DNA of 64,000 bases from Cyclospora cayetanensis (lineage: Eukaryota > Apicomplexa > Conoidasida > Eucoccidiorida > Eimeriidae). A model generated the notes under the pieces. The model was given only the letters and a program-made list of their open reading frames with translations. It had not been told where the DNA came from and did not search any database. Shown here in pieces: positions 58,694 to 64,000 of this stretch. The stretch lies in the NCBI RefSeq assembly GCF_002999335.1, contig NW_020312121.1, forward strand, positions 20,268-84,267. Reading direction: 5' to 3'. The position numbers were made by a program, and so were the translations under genes. How positions within the stretch are numbered: the stretch's first letter is position 1; every line of letters starts with the position of its first letter.

Positions 58694-61600
58694 GCTGCAT
58701 CAGAAGCTACCAGAGGGAGCGTCCAGGCAGCCCGCAAGCAGGCAGCAGCGATGATGCTGAAGACACTGAGGCTGCAGGGTTCTTTTACCTCAAAAGACCA
58801 CCGCAGGCCAAGGAAGCCGCACGAATGCACAGCGTCAGGGCAGTCGAGTCGTTCCGGACCGGCCGAAATTGCCAGAGAAGCATAATGAGCGCATCGCGCA
58901 GAAAAATGAGGGCTTCCAGCATGAGCTGGACAGGCCCAGAGTGAGAAGAAGACACGCCAAGCGCGCAAACGCCGCTAGAAGTACGAAAATGAGCAACAAA
59001 CTTGGAATACAGACCGCGAGATGCTCCGGAGAAGGGATGACCACTAACAGGATTGCCAGCTGCGTTTCTCCCTGTCGTGGGGAGACACGGCCAGCTAGAC
59101 ACGCCTCTACAAAGCCTGACGCTGGATGGAAGCAAGCGAAGACGCTCGTAACAAAGCGTTTTAGGCCGTTGTGCATACCAGGCGAAGCGGCAAATCCCAC
59201 CCCAAAGCACAGTGCTCCTCTAGGAGGTCTGTCCACTTGGGGCCGGAGGGCTGAGGCTACGGCATAGCGGGACTGGCACCGTGTAAACAGCGGAGTATCC
59301 TCTAAAAGACGAATAATAAATGAGTATGTCCTAAGTTTCTACCCTAATACGATTGGCAAAGCTGCAGAGGACATCGTATTCGCCTTTGTCAATGCTCTTC
59401 GGGGGGTGCTAGGGTTTCGTCCTTCGTGTATTCCAACTGGAATATCGAAACCGCGTGTTCTTAAGGTCACCTGCCAACCAGTTTCAGTGAAAATTGATGT
59501 TGCTGACCTATGGATTCGGAACCAAAGATGACATGAACTTGTTCGCTCGTTGCACCCGCATTTCCAGCCACTGGCAGACATCCTGCTCCCAAAGCATGGT
59601 ACCTGATGAAGCAGCACGTCGTTTCCTCGTCAGCCAGTACAAGGGTCCAGTTTTGACCAAGTGTTGCACACACCCACGTAAGGGTCAAGCTAGGGCCGAA
59701 GCCAAAGAATTTGAAATTGTAGGCAACTCTGCGTGCAACAGCGACACACCGCAACACGGGGTCAGTTAACACAAATACACAGCTACTTCAATCGTTATAT
59801 TTAATCGAAATTCGGATTAGAATGGCCGTCTGCTTCGAGTGCACGTGTATGCTTTTTTGAAAGCACGACTAGCTCCACACAAGCAATGCGTGCTGTGCGC
59901 TGAGTTACCTTGCTCGACTGCTCGCGTATACCCCGAGCACTTAGAGGATGCATCCGCCTGCAGCTCAGCTAGTCTTACTCCCATCATGTGAAATCCCTGT
60001 AGAGAAAAGCACGGAGATGGCTGAGATCTTGTTCAGGGACATTGCGCAGCGTTCACATATCTTAGCTATTTGGGTTTTCTAGGCAGACGATCTAGGTAAA
60101 AATGGCACAAGCCAAGCGTTATATTGCTGGTACTAAGACGGATGCTTCATAATGATTGAGAGCATCTCTAACTTGCTGGTTCTGCATGTACCAAAAAGTG
60201 ATTCAGAGAGGTACGACCTGTACTGTACCCTGGAGCCAACGTACTGCTAAGAAGCGTGTGTTTTTCCGCGCTCTCCTGCGACTGCCCACAGTAAAATGTT
60301 TCATATCTTGCCGCTGAAGAAGTGCCTAGTCGAATGGCAAATTTTAAAGCAGCACTGAGGATCATGCATTGGTCTTTCGGCGTGCGCTACTTTTAGCAAG
60401 GACAAAAATAATCAGTTGGAAAACCAATAAGATGTTAAAGGTGTGGTAATTAGACTCGACGGAAAGGCCTGGAGCAGGAACAATCATTTGAACTATCATT
60501 TTACAAGCTAGTGAATGGTGACCGGTGCTAGGGTTTACATCCGTGGCTGAGGAAGAGCTAGACGGAAGCCAAACTCCTTTAACACTACATCATTCATGAT
60601 AACTGCACACTGCAAGACAGGATACAACAGGCGTAGCTGCGTTCTATGAGCGATACATTTGTGTAGCGCAGCAGTTCTACTGATACTATGAACTAGTCCT
60701 TCGCAGTAGCTCCAATTTCGGTAGATATTCGCCTCTTTTATGTTAGATCATCCAAGTTCGTTTATTTAATTGTTTTTACCCACGTAACAGGCTTAGACTG
60801 TATATAAATATATGTGAATATACATATATGTATGCAAGCTTGAATATAAATAAGCAAAACCCACCTAGCCTGTCAACTCAAGAACCTCTAAGACGTTTGT
60901 CTATTCTTGTGCTTCGAGTTTTTGGCCGTGTTCAGGACATCAGCTATAGACACCTACACGCCGCGTGAAAGGCGCTTTTGTTTTGCAAGCTTGTTGCTCA
61001 GCATGAGCTTGCAATTGGGAAAGATGGCTTTTTGTTGCGTCTGCTTAGCAACAGAGTTGTATAATGTGGTTGCTTTACGAACTATAGTAGATGAACACTA
61101 TTACAAGGTCATTACATTGTAATGTTCTTACAGCGCTTTTACGCAAGCCAATTAAAGGCAATCGCAAGAACTTTGGGTAGACTAGCCTTCCACTCAACTT
61201 AATGCTCTTCGTATAGTGCACCCATGTAGGACTAGATTTTGCTTGTGCTTAATGTGCCTACATTAACCCGGCAGTGCAAGATGGATATCGCAGAAACAAA
61301 GTTGCATGGCATATAATGTCATTCACTGTCTAACAAGTAGAGAGACCTGGCGTGCTTCTTTTGCTTGGTCCAACGAGAATGTTTGGGCACTGGCAGAGAG
61401 GCTTTTAGGCTGAGTTGACACTCGTACCAGTTCTCAAAGTCATGGTGCATGAGCCTCAGTTATCTCTAGTGATTACAGATATGAGACAATGGAAGCAAAT
61501 GCTGGGCTGAAAGGACACGAATCACCACAGTGAACAAGGAGAATACAGTCTCCTTGTGCACGTCCAGATGAAAGAGGTACTGTGTGTTGTCCCGTGAGCA

Positions 61601-62915
61601 AAGCTACACCACATAGCTCATCTGGATCAGAATATCGAGCTGCGTTTTACTAAGCTCTGAAAAGTACGTAACAAGCTTCGTTGCGTCCCCCGAATCCAAA
61701 GGGTTTGTCCCTCCGAATTGTCGAGTACATGTACGAGATGCAGCAAGGCGAGTTCCAGCTTATGATTTTTTCAAAACAGCAAAGCGCCTTTAGCGGACAT
61801 TAAATTAAACATGTGCGCATGTAGCAAAGGGTAAGAACGACGCGGCAAAGCCAACATGCTGGCGCTGGTATACTATTATGGAAAATGAGCACAGTTTCCT
61901 TACAAAGGGTGGTCTGGACAGTGAAAGACCACAAGTCTTCCTCTCCTAGCTTTTACATCTGTAGACCCCAAATAGACGTTTACTAAGCGAATCACAGTCG
62001 AGGAGGACTGTTTGAGGTAGGCCTCCGTCTTGCGATTCTGAATTCGGCTGGAGCAGTGGGCTGCTACATCACCAAACCGCTACTGAATGAATTTGCCGAA
62101 TTGAAAAGCGAGTAGCATGTGGATCTCTCAGTGGAGCATGCGCAAGGCCATGTACACGCCGCAAACTGCATACGTTTCCTTTTGCAGCAGCGTGTGTATA
62201 TGTTCATGAGTGATGACGGCTTCATGTCAGTTCGAGGTGCTTGAATTCAAATTGCGGATCTTAACGTGAAGCCATTCTAGCCTTTGTATTAGTGAGCTGG
62301 TGTGCTTAAGCAACAAATGAGCTAAGCCTCTGATCCGACTATTTTCTTGGCTTCAACAGTACGTGTAGTCCAAGCTGGCTGGTGAAACGAATTGAGAGAG
62401 CAGCCAACGATTGCAAAATAAACGACGCGCGCCCCCATCTACCGCATGCGCCGTAAACAGCATCCGGAGTGCTGCTATCAGATGGCCGCTACGAAGCCAA
62501 TTTGAGGAACCTTCTGGCCGCGCGCCCACCTGAAATGCATTCGTCTCTGATCTGAGTAAGCGACTCCACGAGAGCGTTGCCACCTTTCTGTGTTTGGCCC
62601 ACAAAGAAGACTAGAAAGCGCACCGTAGCACCTCTTATTTTTGAGAAATTGCGGCCGCGTATCTATCTGATATCCTAGGTGGTGGCATAAGTGGTGTGAA
62701 GAGTATTCTCTAACTTCGCGGCTAAACATCGAGCCTAAAAGGCCGATGAGGGCGTTCACGGGCAGCGGCAAGCGCGTGGTCTTTTGAATCATGCCCTCCT
62801 CCATGAGAGGCCCTCGAGGATTCTCTGTTAGTGGACGAGTTGCCGTATACTCCCCATACCCACTTCCCCACACCACTCCAGCCCTTGGATTTGCTGCGGT
62901 GCCTTCTACCGGACC
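58694..62915. other. intergenic, mostly repeat-poor; possible integrase scrap at 59.3-59.8 kb
   Basis: No gene is supported. 58694-59250 upstream of the SNF2 start still has triplet-rich composition and may hold an unrecognised 5' exon or leader. A minus-strand stretch near 59590-59470 reads CGCNERTSSCHLWF, faintly like the integrase zinc-binding tail. An AT-rich dinucleotide stretch lies at 60798-60850. A minus frame at 62876-62478 has no motif and its upstream phase is blocked by a stop. Confidence 0.4.
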
Positions 62916-63809
62916 CTAGTTCGCCGCTTCCCTCTCCACGGTGCCTGCCTCTTCGAACCGACGCAGCAGCGTTCTCCGCATTTGCAACACTTGGCACAAG
63001 AAGCGCAGCAGCAGGTTGTCCAGGGCCTCCGACGCTGCGCAGGAGGCAGCATGACACCACAGAACATGAACGCATGCTTGCACAGGCGGGTGAGTGCAAA
63101 AACACTTTTAGCGCTTTCCCCCCACACTGTTGCATGCCTTCATATGCTGCGCCCTGCCGCATTGTCAGTCTAAGAGCTGAGCGTTTGGCCGTGTTAGCGG
63201 GATGCTCTGGCTTGGGGAAAGGCGGCCTCCCGCCGCTGCTCATACCCCTTGAGGCTTTGCTCAGTCGAGCCTGTGGAAACTTCGTATCGAGGGGAGTCTG
63301 GGTGCCTCCGCGCTGCATCGGCCAAGCAGCGGCCGTCGGCGTCCAGCATAACGAGGAAGTCGTTCACCCTATCAAAAATATCAGTGCCGTCCTGCAGCGA
63401 CGCATCCCACGGCCGCACGCAGGGAGTAAATATATTTCCTTGCATAAAACACACACACCTGGAAGTCTGGCGACTTCAAGAACAGCTACGAACCAGCCTT
63501 GACTCACCGCAAAGGCTATCTCGTTTTCTGCAGCGTACTGCCGGACGCTGTCCAAGTCAGCCTCCAAGGCTTCTACTTCATTCATCTCGAAGCACTTCCC
63601 CCCGTACCCCCACTCCGCGAGCAGCAGACACCAGGCCTACAGAACAGAAACTCGCGTAAACAGATTAGAAATCCGCAAGGCGAAAACGTGTGGCAGCCTC
63701 GGTGCATGCACAGGCTCTCACTACCCACCTCCACTAGGCATCGCAGTACAGCAGATGCGAGTTCGTCCTGCAACTCGAGTGGCGCCGCGCAGAAGAAGGA
63801 CTCGACTGT
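62916..63809 (-). CDS. 3' exons of an unidentified minus-strand gene (partial)
   Basis: Minus-strand exons 63809-63729, 63636-63508 and 63391-63194 join in phase 0 at strong sites (acceptors TTGCAG, TGTAG and CTGCAG; donors GTGGGT and GTGAGT). They code an acidic helical protein, for example VEALEADLDSVRQYAAENE and DIFDRVNDFLVMLDADGR, to a stop at 63194. A further good-looking segment at 63034-62916 (acceptor GCGCAG, SEALDNLLLRFLCQVLQMRR to a stop) may be the true last exon if splicing skips the first stop; its phase (1) does not match an obvious donor. The gene begins right of the window. The pattern vaguely recalls vesicle-tethering subunits, but I do not recognise the family and assign no function. 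Confidence 0.55.
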
Positions 63810-63902
63810 CTGCAAAAACGTACACACACAAACACACATACATCTACACTCCGCAAGTTGCAATCGGCGCAGCGACTGCATCGAAGGCTCTCACTCAAGC
63901 GG

Positions 63903-63918
63903 CAGAGAGACAGAGACA

Positions 63919-64000
<82 letters not shown>
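63903..64000. repeat. (GA)n microsatellite at the window edge
   Basis: GA dinucleotide run interrupted by a few GACAGA units, continuing past the right edge. It falls in an intron or upstream region of the partial minus-strand gene. Confidence 0.95.

Noticed and set aside
1..64000. tRNA, rRNA, CRISPR or bacterial-type operon signals
   Set aside because: No cloverleaf with a GGTTCGAATCC-type arm, no rRNA core sequence and no regularly spaced direct repeats were recognised; the genes are eukaryotic and spliced.

Overview
The window looks like nuclear DNA of a coccidian apicomplexan, most likely an Eimeria species (Cyclospora is the main alternative; the species cannot be read from the sequence). 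The grounds are intron-rich genes with GT..AG junctions, CAG/CTG-rich exons coding runs of Ala, Gln and Ser, alternating repeat-rich and repeat-poor blocks of the kind described for E. tenella chromosome 1, a parasite-type CD39/GDA1 NTPase, and decayed Ty3/gypsy (chromovirus-like) retroelements of a kind I recall being reported for Eimeria genomes.

Layout. (1) 1-21.6 kb, repeat-rich, plus strand: a gene for a Ser/Ala/Gln-rich protein with a C-terminal membrane anchor (about 33-4057), then a phase-consistent chain of exons from about 5.9 to 21.6 kb. The chain may be one giant gene or several; its last part codes a roughly 1,900-residue Ala-rich, probably coiled-coil exon. (2) 21.6-53.2 kb, repeat-poor: widely spaced conventional genes, namely CTP synthase (+, 29876-32424), a CD39/GDA1 NTPase (+, 35634-38375), a secreted CRAL-TRIO/Sec14-like protein (+, 40409-41404) and a membrane-anchored GH27 alpha-galactosidase-like protein (-, 46286-42058). 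Between them lie two badly decayed gypsy-type elements on opposite strands (24.7-27.3 kb minus; 48.8-50.8 kb plus). (3) 53.2-64 kb, repeat-rich again, minus strand: a SNF2-family ATPase (58693-53261) with a Gly/Ser run inserted in its motor, then a gene-poor gap, then the 3' exons of an unidentified gene that runs off the right edge into a (GA)n tract.

No operon-like logic applies; the genes are separately transcribed. The CTP synthase makes CTP from UTP. The NTPase, CRAL-TRIO protein and GH27-like protein all begin with signal sequences and should enter the secretory pathway. The SNF2 protein should be nuclear. Exon boundaries were derived by hand from splice motifs and phase continuity; where the phases close I give exact coordinates, otherwise I say so.
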